Below are positions 16,084 to 24,402 of a stretch of 44,721 nucleotides of DNA, in pieces (position 1 is the first letter of the stretch; each line of letters opens with the position of its first letter). The stretch covers positions 1 to 44,721 of the forward strand of contig DCJL01000029.1 of assembly GCA_002320035.1 (NCBI GenBank), in the 5' to 3' direction. The notes beneath the pieces were generated by a model. The model was not told where the DNA came from. It searched no databases and was given only the letters and a program-made list of their open reading frames with translations. The DNA comes from Clostridiales bacterium UBA1701 (GTDB lineage Bacteria > Bacillota > Clostridia > Oscillospirales > Oscillospiraceae). A program made the translations under genes and the position numbers.

Positions 16084-17247
16084 ATGGCCGCATTTTTCAA
16101 GAAAATCAACTGGAAATATTACGCCCCCCTATTTGTCTGCGCGGCGGCGGTGTTTTTCCTGCTGCTCCTGCCCACAGGCTATGAGGGGGCGCTGCAATAC
16201 AGGGACGCGGAGCGATGCATCGCCAGGGTCCTCTCCGCCGATAACCAGAGCATCGTAGACACGGGTCTTGTCCGCTCGGGAGAGCAGCAGTGCTCCCTTG
16301 AAATTCTCTCCGGCCGCTTCAAAGGGCGTACCGTTACCGGCGTAAACCTTTTGACCGGTTCGCTGGAGCAGGATAAGCTTTTTGAACCGGGGGACAAGGC
16401 TATGGTGGTCATAAGCCATTCGGAGGACGAAATTCTCCGGGTCTCCATGACGGATCTGTACCGCATCGACTGGGAGCTTGTGATGGGCGGGCTTTTCATC
16501 CTGCTCCTGCTGCTTTTTGCGGGCAGGACAGGGCTTCGGGCGGTGCTGTCCTTCGCGCTGACGGTGCTATGCCTCTGGAAAGTGCTGGTGCCCGCCTATC
16601 TCAGCGGCGCGAACCCTATCTGGGCGGGACTTTTGGTGACGCTGGGGCTGACCGTGCTGATAATCGCCCTGGTCTACGGTTTTGACCGGCGCTGCATGGC
16701 CGCCGTGGCCGGCTCCTTTCTGGGCATTCTGGTCACCTGCCTTCTGGGTATGTTTTTTACCGGCGCTTTCCGCATCCACGGCGCGGTCATGGCTTACTCC
16801 GAGAGCCTGCTCTACGCCGGCTATCAGCATCTTAATCTCACCAGCATTTTCATGGCTTCCATCTTCATCGGCGCCTCCGGGGCAGTAATGGATCTGAGCG
16901 TGGATATCTGCTCGGCCGTGTACGAGGTGGTGCGCAAGCGGCCGGACCTGAGCTGGCGGGAGGCGGCCCGCTCGGGCATGAACGTGGGCCGCAGCGCCAT
17001 GGGCACGATGACCACCACGCTGCTCTTTGCCTATTCCGGAGGCTATGTGGCCCTGCTGATGGTATTCATGGCCCAGGGCACGCCCCTTGACAGCATCCTG
17101 AACTACAAATATGTGGCCGCCGAGCTTATTCACACGATGATCGGCTCTCTGGGCCTTGTGACCGTGGCCCCCTTCACCGCCCTCTGCGCGGGACTGCTGC
17201 TGACCGGGGGAGACCAGAGCGGGAAAACTGTCTCTCCGCAGGGATGA
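16084..17247 (+). CDS. YibE/F family multi-pass membrane protein
   Basis: A 387-residue membrane protein. One N-terminal hydrophobic helix (about 15-30) is followed by an extracytoplasmic domain of about 110 residues, and then by at least seven hydrophobic segments from residue 135 on. The C-terminal block with ASIFIGASGAVMDLSVDI, GRSAMGTMTTTLLFAYSGG and the terminal AELIHTMIGSLGLV is characteristic of YibE/F proteins (PF07907). Their substrate is unknown. A GAGG site is eight bases before the ATG. It follows the alkaline phosphatase terminator closely and may be read together with it. No functional partner is evident. Confidence 0.85.
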   Translation: MAAFFKKINWKYYAPLFVCAAAVFFLLLLPTGYEGALQYRDAERCIARVLSADNQSIVDTGLVRSGEQQCSLEILSGRFKGRTVTGVNLLTGSLEQDKLFEPGDKAMVVISHSEDEILRVSMTDLYRIDWELVMGGLFILLLLLFAGRTGLRAVLSFALTVLCLWKVLVPAYLSGANPIWAGLLVTLGLTVLIIALVYGFDRRCMAAVAGSFLGILVTCLLGMFFTGAFRIHGAVMAYSESLLYAGYQHLNLTSIFMASIFIGASGAVMDLSVDICSAVYEVVRKRPDLSWREAARSGMNVGRSAMGTMTTTLLFAYSGGYVALLMVFMAQGTPLDSILNYKYVAAELIHTMIGSLGLVTVAPFTALCAGLLLTGGDQSGKTVSPQG

Positions 17248-17347
17248 TCCAGGCACACAGCCCCCCTCGGCGTTCCTGACCCTGTTTTTCCCGCGAAAAT
17301 GCGCTCTTGCGGGCACAGGGCCGGGAAAACTCCGGCTGTACATACGA

Positions 17348-17392
17348 CGCGGCGCGGTTCTGTATGCCGGCAGCATGCAGAACCGCGCCGCG
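17348..17392. repeat. Long perfect inverted repeat between convergent genes
   Basis: Arms of 15 bases (CGCGGCGCGGTTCTG and its complement) are perfect. The stem continues with ATGC/GCAT pairs around a CGGCA centre. It sits 100 bases after yibE/F and 12 bases beyond the UbiD stop, in a convergent gap. There is no T-run on either strand, so it is either a bidirectional terminator-like block or an mRNA 3'-end stabiliser. Confidence 0.6.
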
Positions 17393-17404
17393 TTCTCTGC
17401 GGGT

Positions 17405-18742
17405 CTATCTTATTTTATATTCCGCGGGGTTTACATCTTTAAAGGCTATGCGTGTATATTCCTCTGGCTTCGGGACAGGGCAGGTACAGTCAAAGCCCAT
17501 TTTTGCAGCCAGGTTGTTTTTTACAAGCGGGTTGAGCTCATGCCCAAAGGCACCCCTGACGATGATAATGTCTTTGGCCGGGTCACAGCGCGTAACCATT
17601 GCAAACTCAATATCCTCGGGCTTGTAAATATCTATATCGCTGTTGACCGCAGTGACCATCTGCAAATCTGGGAAAGCGGCAAAGGCCGCAATAATGGCCA
17701 GCTTTGCCATGCCCTCGTTTGGCGGGTCCAACTGCAGAACCACATGGTAATGGTTTCCGCCATGGGTCATATAGACATTTTTAAGGCCCTTGACCTGCTT
17801 GCCGATCGTCTGGAGGAGATTTGCCTCCACACCCAGTCCCTGGCCGTTCATTATCTCTTTTCCAGGGTGCAGCATACTAAGCACAGGCTCGCTCTGCATC
17901 GTAATCGCTTTCACATTAACGACCCATCTGTCCTCCCGCTGCGCGTAATATCCGCTGACTTCGCCGAAAGGTCCCTCCGGCTCCCGGACATAGGGGAGGA
18001 TTTCCCCTTCCATTATTACCTGCGCGTCTGCTATGCCCTCCGGAGCGACTGTAAGGCTGCGGCACAGCCTGGCCGGCTCGCCCAAAAGGAAAGAAGCCAC
18101 AGCGAGTTCATCCACATCAAGGGGTGCAGCGGAGCTGGGAGTCGTGGCGGCGACAAAATACGCCGGGTGCAGTCCGTTGTTGATTGTTACTTCCAGCGGC
18201 TCGCCTCTGGCCTCCGCCCGCTCATAGTAATCTCTGAGGTGGCGGCCCATGTCCATCAGGATTCCCATTCTGTTTTCTCCGGTAACCATGAGACGATGGA
18301 TAGAGGTATTACGCACACCTGTATCCGGGTCTTTGGCGATGATAACGCAGTTTGAGAAATAGGGTCCGCCGTCTTTCAGCGCGTGGGTCGGCACGGGAAG
18401 CTTCGTCAGATCAGGCCGGGACATGACCACTGTCTGAGCCGGAGCGTTATCCACAAGCACAGGTGCGACGGGCTGTTCCCGGAGTGAGGCAACCGCGCTG
18501 GAAAACAGGGCGGAGATCTTTTCTGCCGGGGTATCAAAAACAGCAGCAATATTCTCTCTGTTCCACCACATTCCGCTGGTTACCGGTATGTCATATCCTT
18601 TTACTTTTTCAAACAGCAGCGCTTTGCCGCCTTCGAGCTTTGCGCACAGGCCGGAGAGCTCATGTACCGCGTCCACCTCTGTTTTCACATATGAAAGGCG
18701 GCCGGCGGCTTCCATTTTTTTTAAGCAGTCTTTTAAATCCAT
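17405..18742 (-). CDS. UbiD-family prenyl-FMN-dependent (de)carboxylase
   Basis: A 445-residue UbiD-type enzyme, which by family would decarboxylate an aromatic, heteroaromatic or alpha,beta-unsaturated acid or its CoA ester. Compared with the fungal enzyme Fdc1, the prenyl-FMN/metal ligands are present as N145 (RNTSIHR), H168 (MGRHL) and E212 (DVDELAV). The catalytic Arg-Glu-Glu set is R150, E256 and E261 (PEGPFGEVSGYY), so the enzyme should be active. It is the last gene of the operon that also encodes a UbiX-like prenyltransferase (30 bases upstream), a CoA-transferase and a 2-oxoacid oxidoreductase. AAGGAG lies upstream of the ATG. The combination with a CoA-transferase recalls phthaloyl-CoA decarboxylase systems, but the substrate is not known. 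Confidence 0.88.
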   Translation of the reverse strand: MDLKDCLKKMEAAGRLSYVKTEVDAVHELSGLCAKLEGGKALLFEKVKGYDIPVTSGMWWNRENIAAVFDTPAEKISALFSSAVASLREQPVAPVLVDNAPAQTVVMSRPDLTKLPVPTHALKDGGPYFSNCVIIAKDPDTGVRNTSIHRLMVTGENRMGILMDMGRHLRDYYERAEARGEPLEVTINNGLHPAYFVAATTPSSAAPLDVDELAVASFLLGEPARLCRSLTVAPEGIADAQVIMEGEILPYVREPEGPFGEVSGYYAQREDRWVVNVKAITMQSEPVLSMLHPGKEIMNGQGLGVEANLLQTIGKQVKGLKNVYMTHGGNHYHVVLQLDPPNEGMAKLAIIAAFAAFPDLQMVTAVNSDIDIYKPEDIEFAMVTRCDPAKDIIIVRGAFGHELNPLVKNNLAAKMGFDCTCPVPKPEEYTRIAFKDVNPAEYKIR

Positions 18743-18772
18743 CGTCGTCTCCTTATAAGAGTTTTCCTGCGC

Positions 18773-19336
18773 TCATTTTCCCTCCCAGGCCCGGTAGCCC
18801 GGGAGCATAATACCAAACTGCAGCAGCGCTTTGCCCAAAAGGCAGTCTATCTGCTCCTCAATTGTCCGTCCGCCGCTATAAAAGGTCAAAACGGAGGGTA
18901 GTATCACGCCTCCCGCTTCGGCCACCCGCTCCATATTTCGCAGGTGAATCAGGCTTAGAGGCGCTTCCCGTGGAATCAGAACCAATCTGCGGCGCTCTTT
19001 AAGGCACACATCCGCCGCGCGCGCCAAAAGTGTGCCGGAATATCCGTTGGATATTGCCGCCAGGCTTTTCATGCTGCACGGGGCGACAATCATCCCGTCT
19101 GTGGGGAAGGAACCGCTGGATATGGCGGCCGCCATATTTTCCGGCTCGTAGCTTCTGTCCGCCAGAGCCAGAATTTTTTCACGCTCTGTCCCCAACTCCA
19201 TCCGGAGATTTACATCCGAATTCCGGCTCACCACCAGATGTGTCTCAAGGTCAGAAATTTCTCGGAGCCGTTCAAGCAGGCGGACGCCTATGCTTACACC
19301 GTCTGCCGCGCTGATGCCGACGATTATTCTCTTCAT
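18773..19336 (-). CDS. ubiX: UbiX-family flavin prenyltransferase
   Basis: A 187-residue protein of usual UbiX length. UbiX makes prenylated FMN from reduced FMN and dimethylallyl phosphate for UbiD-type decarboxylases. The N-terminus IIVGISAADGVSIGVRLLE is the flavoprotein phosphate loop, with AADG replacing the more common GASG. The core SFPTDGMIVAPCSMKSLAAI and LARAADVCLKERRRLVL is strongly conserved, as are REAPLSLIHLRNM and the final PSVLTFY. The ATG overlaps the CoA-transferase stop in an ATGA arrangement. Its adjacency to the UbiD gene indicates a dedicated cofactor supply. It could equally serve other UbiD enzymes in the cell. Confidence 0.9.
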   Translation of the reverse strand: MKRIIVGISAADGVSIGVRLLERLREISDLETHLVVSRNSDVNLRMELGTEREKILALADRSYEPENMAAAISSGSFPTDGMIVAPCSMKSLAAISNGYSGTLLARAADVCLKERRRLVLIPREAPLSLIHLRNMERVAEAGGVILPSVLTFYSGGRTIEEQIDCLLGKALLQFGIMLPGYRAWEGK

Positions 19337-20892
19337 TCGCCGAAAGACAGGCCCATTTTCCCGGGTCTGAAAAGTCTCTCGTCCATAAGCTTCAGCTCCG
19401 GGGATATCTCCGGCCGGAAGCCCATCAGGCGCAGCACATCTTTCTCCATATCGATGCCAGGGGCGATCTCGGTGAGAATAAGTTTTCTGTCTCTGAGTTC
19501 AAACACGGCGCGCTCGGTTATAAACAGAACAGTCTGGTTTGTCTCCTGCGCGAACTGTGAGGAGAAAGAAATATGATCGCAGGCTTTGATAAACTTTCCG
19601 GCCTTGCCGTCATTGCGAATAACAAGCTTTCCGCCCTCCACCGCAATGTCGCATTTTCCAGCGGTAAAGGCAAAGGCAAAACAGACTTTGGGGGTATTCT
19701 GGGAGATGTTTACAAAGCCGCCGGGACCCACGCAGCGGCCGGAGAATTTAGAAACATTCACATTGCCGGCCATGTCTATCTCTGCGCAGCCGAGCACAGT
19801 CATGTTGAGTCCGCCGCCGTCATAAACGGTAAATGCATCTGCAGATCTGGATATGGAATCCGGGTTCACCGCGGCGCCGAACAGAGGGCCGTCCAGAGGT
19901 ACGCCGCCGTACACGCCGGTTTCCAGAGAAAGCGTCACATCCCGGCTTAGCCCCTCCTCGTTTGCAACATTTGCAACACTGGCGGGTATGCCGATGCCCA
20001 AATTGACAAGGTCTCCCTTTTTAAGTTCCATAGCGGCGCGTCTGGCAATTACCTTCTTATAAGAGAAAGGCAGGGGCTTGACGCTGTCCGCCATTGCGCG
20101 CAGGTCCCCGGTCATTTCGGGATGATATGCCAAAGCTATATTGTTTTCACCCTGGGCTTTTACGATATAGTCCACGCTGAACTTTGGTATCAGCACATGC
20201 CTGGGGTCGAGAGAGCACGGTTCAAGAATGTCCTTGACCTCCACGATGACGGTACCGCCATTGTTATGCACGGCCAGCGCCAGCTCCAGAAGGTCACCGT
20301 GTACAGGCTCATCCTGCAGGGAGATATTCCCGTCTGCATCGGCGTAGCTCGCGTGCAGAATGCACACATCTATGGGAAAGGCCTTATAAAACAAATAGTC
20401 CCGTCCGTCCAGCCGGACAAGCTCAACAATTTCCCTGTCCTGAGCCTTGGCCAGATCGTTCATTTTACAACCGTCCTGGCGGGGATCGGCATACGTATTG
20501 AGTCCTACATGGGTAAGTATGCCGGGGCGCTTGCCGCCGATAGCCGCCATGAGCTGCCCATACACGCCGAGAGGCATGGAAAAAGCGGCTATTTTATTCT
20601 CGCTGCAGGCGCGGCCAATGGCAGGGGACATACGAAGATGAGAGGCTATCAGGGTACTGATGATTCCCTCGTCCCTGATTTTTGAAAGGCCACAGCCGTC
20701 CTCAACAAAGTCCCCGGGCGCAACGCCGGAGACAATGGTAAGATCCCGGGGGCTGTTTTCCTCTCTGAATTTTTCTCTTATCGCCTCGAGTATACTGTCG
20801 GGTGAGGCGAAAGCGCCAAAGCCGCTTACGCCTACCGTCATTCCGTCACGCAGAAGACCAGCCGCCTGCCGGGCAGAAATAATCTTTGTCAT
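19333..20892 (-). CDS. Type I acyl-CoA:acetate/propionate CoA-transferase (YdiF/Pct-like)
   Basis: A 519-residue single-chain fusion of the two family I CoA-transferase halves. The N-terminal half has GMTVGVSGFGAFASPDS, and the C-terminal half has GDLVNLGIGIPASVAN followed by SLETGVYGG, whose E324 is the candidate for the glutamyl-CoA thioester. The close is VGPGGFVNISQ and GIDMEKDVL. It would move CoA from a donor such as acetyl-CoA to the pathway acid, saving ATP. The gene lies between the oxidoreductase beta subunit (76 bases upstream, with a hairpin) and ubiX (four-base overlap). The acid specificity cannot be read; propionate, acetate, 3-oxoacids or an aryl acid are possible. Confidence 0.88.
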   Translation of the reverse strand: MTKIISARQAAGLLRDGMTVGVSGFGAFASPDSILEAIREKFREENSPRDLTIVSGVAPGDFVEDGCGLSKIRDEGIISTLIASHLRMSPAIGRACSENKIAAFSMPLGVYGQLMAAIGGKRPGILTHVGLNTYADPRQDGCKMNDLAKAQDREIVELVRLDGRDYLFYKAFPIDVCILHASYADADGNISLQDEPVHGDLLELALAVHNNGGTVIVEVKDILEPCSLDPRHVLIPKFSVDYIVKAQGENNIALAYHPEMTGDLRAMADSVKPLPFSYKKVIARRAAMELKKGDLVNLGIGIPASVANVANEEGLSRDVTLSLETGVYGGVPLDGPLFGAAVNPDSISRSADAFTVYDGGGLNMTVLGCAEIDMAGNVNVSKFSGRCVGPGGFVNISQNTPKVCFAFAFTAGKCDIAVEGGKLVIRNDGKAGKFIKACDHISFSSQFAQETNQTVLFITERAVFELRDRKLILTEIAPGIDMEKDVLRLMGFRPEISPELKLMDERLFRPGKMGLSFGE

Positions 20893-20932
20893 TGATGTTT
20901 CTCCTCATTAAAAAAATCGGAAAACAGGAGCA

Positions 20933-20961
20933 GCGCAGAATGCCAGCCGGGCATCCTGCGC
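20933..20961. repeat. Intercistronic hairpin upstream of the CoA-transferase gene
   Basis: Arms of 12 bases (GCGCAGAATGCC and GGCATCCTGCGC, one mismatch) surround a five-base loop. On the minus (coding) strand no T-run follows directly, so it is more likely an RNA processing or stability element than a terminator. Confidence 0.5.
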
Positions 20962-20968
20962 TTTTCCT

Positions 20969-21835
20969 TCAGTTCAGTTCCAGCTCGGAGAGCTTGAGCA
21001 GAGTTTGATAGCGTGTCCTGGCCTCGGCAATGATTTTTTCGGTGGTCTCATCATCAAGGCGCGAAAAGCGCTTCTGGCTGTGCAGATATTCCGGAATGGC
21101 GTCAAAATCGGCGGGCTTGCGATTAATGGTTATTTTTCCATTCTCCCTCTCCCAAAGCAGCCACATGCCGCTGCGGATGGCTTTCTTGGCAATGGCGATG
21201 GTCTGGTCTGTGGGGTATTTCCAACCGGAAGGGCAGGGACTCATAACATGGATAAAACAGGGTCCGTCCTTTTCGGCGGCCTTTGCCACCTTGCGCTTAA
21301 AGTCCCTGATATCGCCCACGGAGGCGGTTGCCTGATAGGCCAGAGGCGTGTGCAAAAGCATGAAATCTATGTTCTTGCTTACTTCCTTCTTTCCGGTCGG
21401 CGTGGTTTTGGTAGTGGCGCCAATCGTAGTCGCGCTGGAGCGCTGGCCGCCGGTATTCATATAGGCTTCGTTGTTGCAGCAAATATATATTGCTTTGTGG
21501 CCGCGCTCTATGGCGCCGGACAGCGCCTGAAAGCCGATGTCAAATGTGCCGCCGTCACCGGCATACCCCATGACCTTGACATCGTTCTTTCCCTGAATTT
21601 TCAGGGCCTCGGACACGCCGGAGGCAAAAGCCGGCAGACTCATCAGCACAGTCTGTACGCAGGGAATACCCCAGCCGGTTTCATCACCGTTTCCTGTAAT
21701 GATGGCCGAGCAGCTTGGAGGCGTCATTGTAATGGTCTTGGGGCCGAGAACCTCCAGCGCAGCGCGGGCAATCAGCTCCATGGCGCATCCCTGGCAGGTA
21801 GTCATACCCTTGCTTACAAGATCGAGTTCAGGCAT
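20969..21835 (-). CDS. 2-oxoacid:ferredoxin oxidoreductase, beta subunit (thiamine diphosphate domain)
   Basis: A 288-residue PorB/VorB-like subunit that binds thiamine diphosphate and the catalytic [4Fe-4S] cluster. Cysteines C14 and C17 (TTCQGCAM) with C42 and others provide cluster ligands. The cofactor motif starts at GDGG (93-96) and ends with NNEAYMNTGGQRS near 121-133, matching pyruvate and branched-chain oxoacid oxidoreductases. The ATG overlaps the alpha stop by eight bases and has AGGTGG upstream. With alpha, gamma and delta it would oxidise a 2-oxoacid to acyl-CoA and CO2 while reducing ferredoxin. The oxoacid is not identifiable. Pyruvate is possible, but the catabolic context suggests a more specific substrate. 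Confidence 0.9.
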   Translation of the reverse strand: MPELDLVSKGMTTCQGCAMELIARAALEVLGPKTITMTPPSCSAIITGNGDETGWGIPCVQTVLMSLPAFASGVSEALKIQGKNDVKVMGYAGDGGTFDIGFQALSGAIERGHKAIYICCNNEAYMNTGGQRSSATTIGATTKTTPTGKKEVSKNIDFMLLHTPLAYQATASVGDIRDFKRKVAKAAEKDGPCFIHVMSPCPSGWKYPTDQTIAIAKKAIRSGMWLLWERENGKITINRKPADFDAIPEYLHSQKRFSRLDDETTEKIIAEARTRYQTLLKLSELELN

Positions 21836-23027
21836 TATACACCACCTTCTCTTCCTTTAAATCTATCCAAATAGGCGCCTGGCATGTCTCGCCCCGCGCG
21901 CCCAGTTCCTCGGCTTTGGCAATAACGTCTTCAATGGTCTGCTCCCATATATCACGCCCGCCGAGCCCCGCCACGAAGCTGTACGCGTTAGCGCCTATAC
22001 GGCCGTAATTCATGGCGGCCAGTACCTCCTCATAGAGAGGGCCAAAGGAGCCCATTGCGGAAACGCGGTCAATAACTGCCACATTCCTCACCCCGCGCAG
22101 CACCCCGGAAAGCTCCCTGGAGGGGAAAGGTCTGAACGCTACTATGCGGCATACACCGACTTTCTTCCCGGAGGCGCGCAGTTGTTTGACAACATGCTTG
22201 GCCGTACCGGACATGGAGCCCATGCAAACCACAACCGTCTCAGCGTCTTCCACATCGTCACATATTATCCGGCTGTAACGGCGCCCAAACACATTTCCGA
22301 ACTCTTCAAAGCGTTCATCCAGAACTCCTGAGGCAGCGCGCATGCCCAGATCCTGGGAGCGCTTGATCTCGGTGAAGATGCCGGGGGAGGTAAGATTGTT
22401 CATTGCGTAAGGCATATCCGTATCAAGATGGGCGTTTACAACTTTGAAGTCCCCAATAAATTTTTCCGCTTCTTCCTCGCTGGGCACATCGACCCTCTCG
22501 GTCAGGTGTGAGCAGTAGAACCCGTCAATGTCCACCATTGTGGGGGTCAGCACCCGCTCATCTTCGCTCACTCTGTAAGCGATCATGGTGAAATCCAGCG
22601 CCTCCTGGGGGCTTTTGGCAAACAGCTGTATCCAGCCCTGGTCACGCTGAGTCATAATATCGGAGTGATCACACCAGAGGGCCATTGGGCCGGGGATTGC
22701 ACGGCTGACAACCGCCATAACCGCCGGCAGGCGGGAGGCGGAACAGGTTCCCGTAAGTTCATGCATAAGAGCAAGGCCATGGGAGGCGCTGGCGGTGAAG
22801 GTGCGAACGCCGGTGGAAGCCGCGCCGATTATTGCGCTGAGAGCGGAGTGCTCAGATTCAGCGGTGATATATGTTGCTTCATACTCTTTCTTATCAATAA
22901 GCGAGGCTATGGTTTCCACGATAGGCGTCTGTGGGGTAATGGGATACGCGGCCACAAGCTGGACCTTGGAGCGCATTACACCATGAGCAATCGCAGCATT
23001 GCCGTCTAATGCCTTAATAACACCCAT
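21828..23027 (-). CDS. 2-oxoacid:ferredoxin oxidoreductase, alpha subunit
   Basis: A 399-residue PorA/VorA-like subunit. The N-terminus LDGNAAIAHGVMRSKVQLVA and AAYPITPQTPIVETIAS are typical, followed by TYITAESEHSALSAIIGA, the pyrimidine-binding region with the conserved Glu. The C-terminal transketolase-like domain includes GKKVGVCRIVAFRPFPS and FVAGLGGRDI. The start MGVIKALDG at 23027 is chosen because AGGAGGGTG lies just upstream and the delta stop is one base away. A start 13 codons earlier would lie inside the delta gene. Gene order gamma-delta-alpha-beta is that of four-subunit pyruvate/oxoisovalerate oxidoreductases. Confidence 0.9.
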   Translation of the reverse strand: MGVIKALDGNAAIAHGVMRSKVQLVAAYPITPQTPIVETIASLIDKKEYEATYITAESEHSALSAIIGAASTGVRTFTASASHGLALMHELTGTCSASRLPAVMAVVSRAIPGPMALWCDHSDIMTQRDQGWIQLFAKSPQEALDFTMIAYRVSEDERVLTPTMVDIDGFYCSHLTERVDVPSEEEAEKFIGDFKVVNAHLDTDMPYAMNNLTSPGIFTEIKRSQDLGMRAASGVLDERFEEFGNVFGRRYSRIICDDVEDAETVVVCMGSMSGTAKHVVKQLRASGKKVGVCRIVAFRPFPSRELSGVLRGVRNVAVIDRVSAMGSFGPLYEEVLAAMNYGRIGANAYSFVAGLGGRDIWEQTIEDVIAKAEELGARGETCQAPIWIDLKEEKVVYNA

Positions 23028-23028
23028 A

Positions 23029-23340
23029 TCAGTCACCCTCCTTATTGCATTCCGATTCAAGAACAAAGTCTATGGCCTTTTTCGGGCACTCCGTGGTGCA
23101 GATGCCGCAGCCTTTACAATATGTATAGTCAATTACCATTTTCCCCTCGGTTTTTTCTATTACACCGCAGGGGCAGTACTCTGCGCAGATTCCGCATTTT
23201 ACGCAGTCGCCATGGCGGATCACCGGCCGGCGGTATCTCCAAGTGCCGGTAGGTACGTCGGAAACCTTGACTGAAACAGGCCCGATGAGCTTCGGCATAG
23301 CCTCAAGTTTCTTCAAACGCTGCTGCACAAGTTTTTGCAT
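23029..23340 (-). CDS. 2-oxoacid:ferredoxin oxidoreductase, delta subunit (two [4Fe-4S])
   Basis: A 103-residue ferredoxin-like subunit with two complete cluster motifs, CVKCGICAEYCP and CKGCGICTTECP. It carries electrons from the beta-subunit cluster to soluble ferredoxin. The segment TGTWRYRRPVI before the first motif is typical of PorD proteins. The ATG at 23340 overlaps the end of the gamma gene by 38 bases and has AAAGG upstream. A second ATG at 23298, just after the gamma stop, has its GAGG too close, so the longer form is preferred with moderate certainty. Confidence 0.88.
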   Translation of the reverse strand: MQKLVQQRLKKLEAMPKLIGPVSVKVSDVPTGTWRYRRPVIRHGDCVKCGICAEYCPCGVIEKTEGKMVIDYTYCKGCGICTTECPKKAIDFVLESECNKEGD

Positions 23341-23830
23341 TCATTTCACCAGCCTTTCCGGGGATCTTCAGTTTAATTGCCTCAAGCAGGCTCTCCAGGG
23401 ACACGCAGCCCGTGGCCTTTGCCAGGGCGCCCAGCATCGCCACATTGGGCGGAACCTCGCCCAGCATTTCATGGGTCAGCTTGTCGGCATCCAAATAGAA
23501 CACCTTTTCAAACACGTCCTCATACACCGGGTCGGGAGAATTGACCACAAGGGTGGAGTGAGGCCGGACGCCTTCTCTTATGTCTATGCCGATCTCGGCC
23601 AGGCTGGTGTCAAAACATATGACGCAGTTGGGGCGGTAAACATAGCTCTTTACTTCAATCGGCTCCTCCGATATCCTTCCGTAGGTATATATCGGCGCGC
23701 CCTTGCGTTCCTGGCCGTATGACGGAATGGCCTGAGCGTATTTTCCCTCAATAATGGCGGCGCTGGTCAGAATCTTTGCCGCCGTTACGGCGCCCTGACC
23801 GCCGCGGGAATAGAATCTGAATTCCCACAT
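23303..23830 (-). CDS. 2-oxoacid:ferredoxin oxidoreductase, gamma subunit
   Basis: A 175-residue PorG-like subunit. The start MWEFRFYSRGGQGAVTAAKI contains the conserved RGGQG loop, followed by the family text IPSYGQERKGAP and MLGALAKATG near the C-terminus. The gamma domain contributes to CoA binding in this enzyme class. The gene lies 40 bases downstream of the Lrp-type regulator and begins the oxidoreductase block. AGGAGG is about 12 bases before the ATG, slightly far but usable. Confidence 0.9.
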   Translation of the reverse strand: MWEFRFYSRGGQGAVTAAKILTSAAIIEGKYAQAIPSYGQERKGAPIYTYGRISEEPIEVKSYVYRPNCVICFDTSLAEIGIDIREGVRPHSTLVVNSPDPVYEDVFEKVFYLDADKLTHEMLGEVPPNVAMLGALAKATGCVSLESLLEAIKLKIPGKAGEMNAKTCAAAFEET

Positions 23831-23870
23831 AACAGGTGTTTTCCTCCTTTTGGAAATCGTTTTCCGGCGC

Positions 23871-24332
23871 TTATTCCGAGTAGCGCGCCAGATAAGCGGT
23901 TGTTTTATACTGGTGTAAAAGCAGCTCCGAGTGAATGCCTTTTACACCATCTATCGGAAAAATGTTTTCCTCAAGATATTTTGCGACCTTGTCCGCGCTG
24001 TCTATATAGGCATGGACATGCAGGCCTGTGGAGCCCGTGTGCTGGGATACTATGGCAATCTCCTCAAGCTTGAGCAGCTCATGAGCCACATATTCAAGCT
24101 TGCTTGGTTCAACTTCAATATCCATATATAAACTGGCAAATTTCTCGTAGGCCTTTGCGTCAATTATCGCGGTAAAGCCCCGGATAATTCCGCTTTCCTT
24201 CATGCTGTTTACCCGTTCGCGCACAGCAGCTCTGGAAAGGCTGACCTTCTCGGCCAAATCCGAATAGGATATTCTCCCATCGCTTTGCAGGATTTCCAGT
24301 ATTTTGTAATCAGTATTATCGAGTTTCGCCAT
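23871..24332 (-). CDS. Lrp/AsnC family transcriptional regulator
   Basis: A 153-residue regulator. An N-terminal winged helix-turn-helix (about 1-60: LDNTDYKILEILQSDGRISY, then DLAEKVSLSRAAVRERV) is followed by a RAM/AsnC ligand domain from about residue 65. These proteins sense amino acids or related acids and act locally or globally. The ATG at 24332 follows AAAAGGAGCTGCAGTG; the longer upstream reading frame is rejected because it runs into the transporter gene. Its position between transporter and oxidoreductase makes it the likely local regulator of this operon, with an amino acid or 2-oxoacid as a plausible effector. Confidence 0.9.
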   Translation of the reverse strand: MAKLDNTDYKILEILQSDGRISYSDLAEKVSLSRAAVRERVNSMKESGIIRGFTAIIDAKAYEKFASLYMDIEVEPSKLEYVAHELLKLEEIAIVSQHTGSTGLHVHAYIDSADKVAKYLEENIFPIDGVKGIHSELLLHQYKTTAYLARYSE

Positions 24333-24350
24333 CACTGCAGCTCCTTTTGC

Positions 24351-24384
24351 TTCTCCCCCGGACAGACATAGCTGCCCGGGAGAA
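24351..24384. repeat. Hairpin between transporter and Lrp-type regulator genes
   Basis: TTCTCCC and GGGAGAA arms, with extra C/G pairs inside, form a stem in the 70-base gap. No T-run follows on the minus strand. It may dampen read-through or protect the transporter mRNA. Confidence 0.45.
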
Positions 24385-24402
24385 ACAAATTTGATTAAGG
24401 TT

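Noticed and set aside
17405..19336. UbiD/UbiX as ubiquinone or menaquinone synthesis genes
   Set aside because: The context is a transporter, CoA-transferase and oxoacid oxidoreductase operon with no quinone genes, so a catabolic role is more likely.
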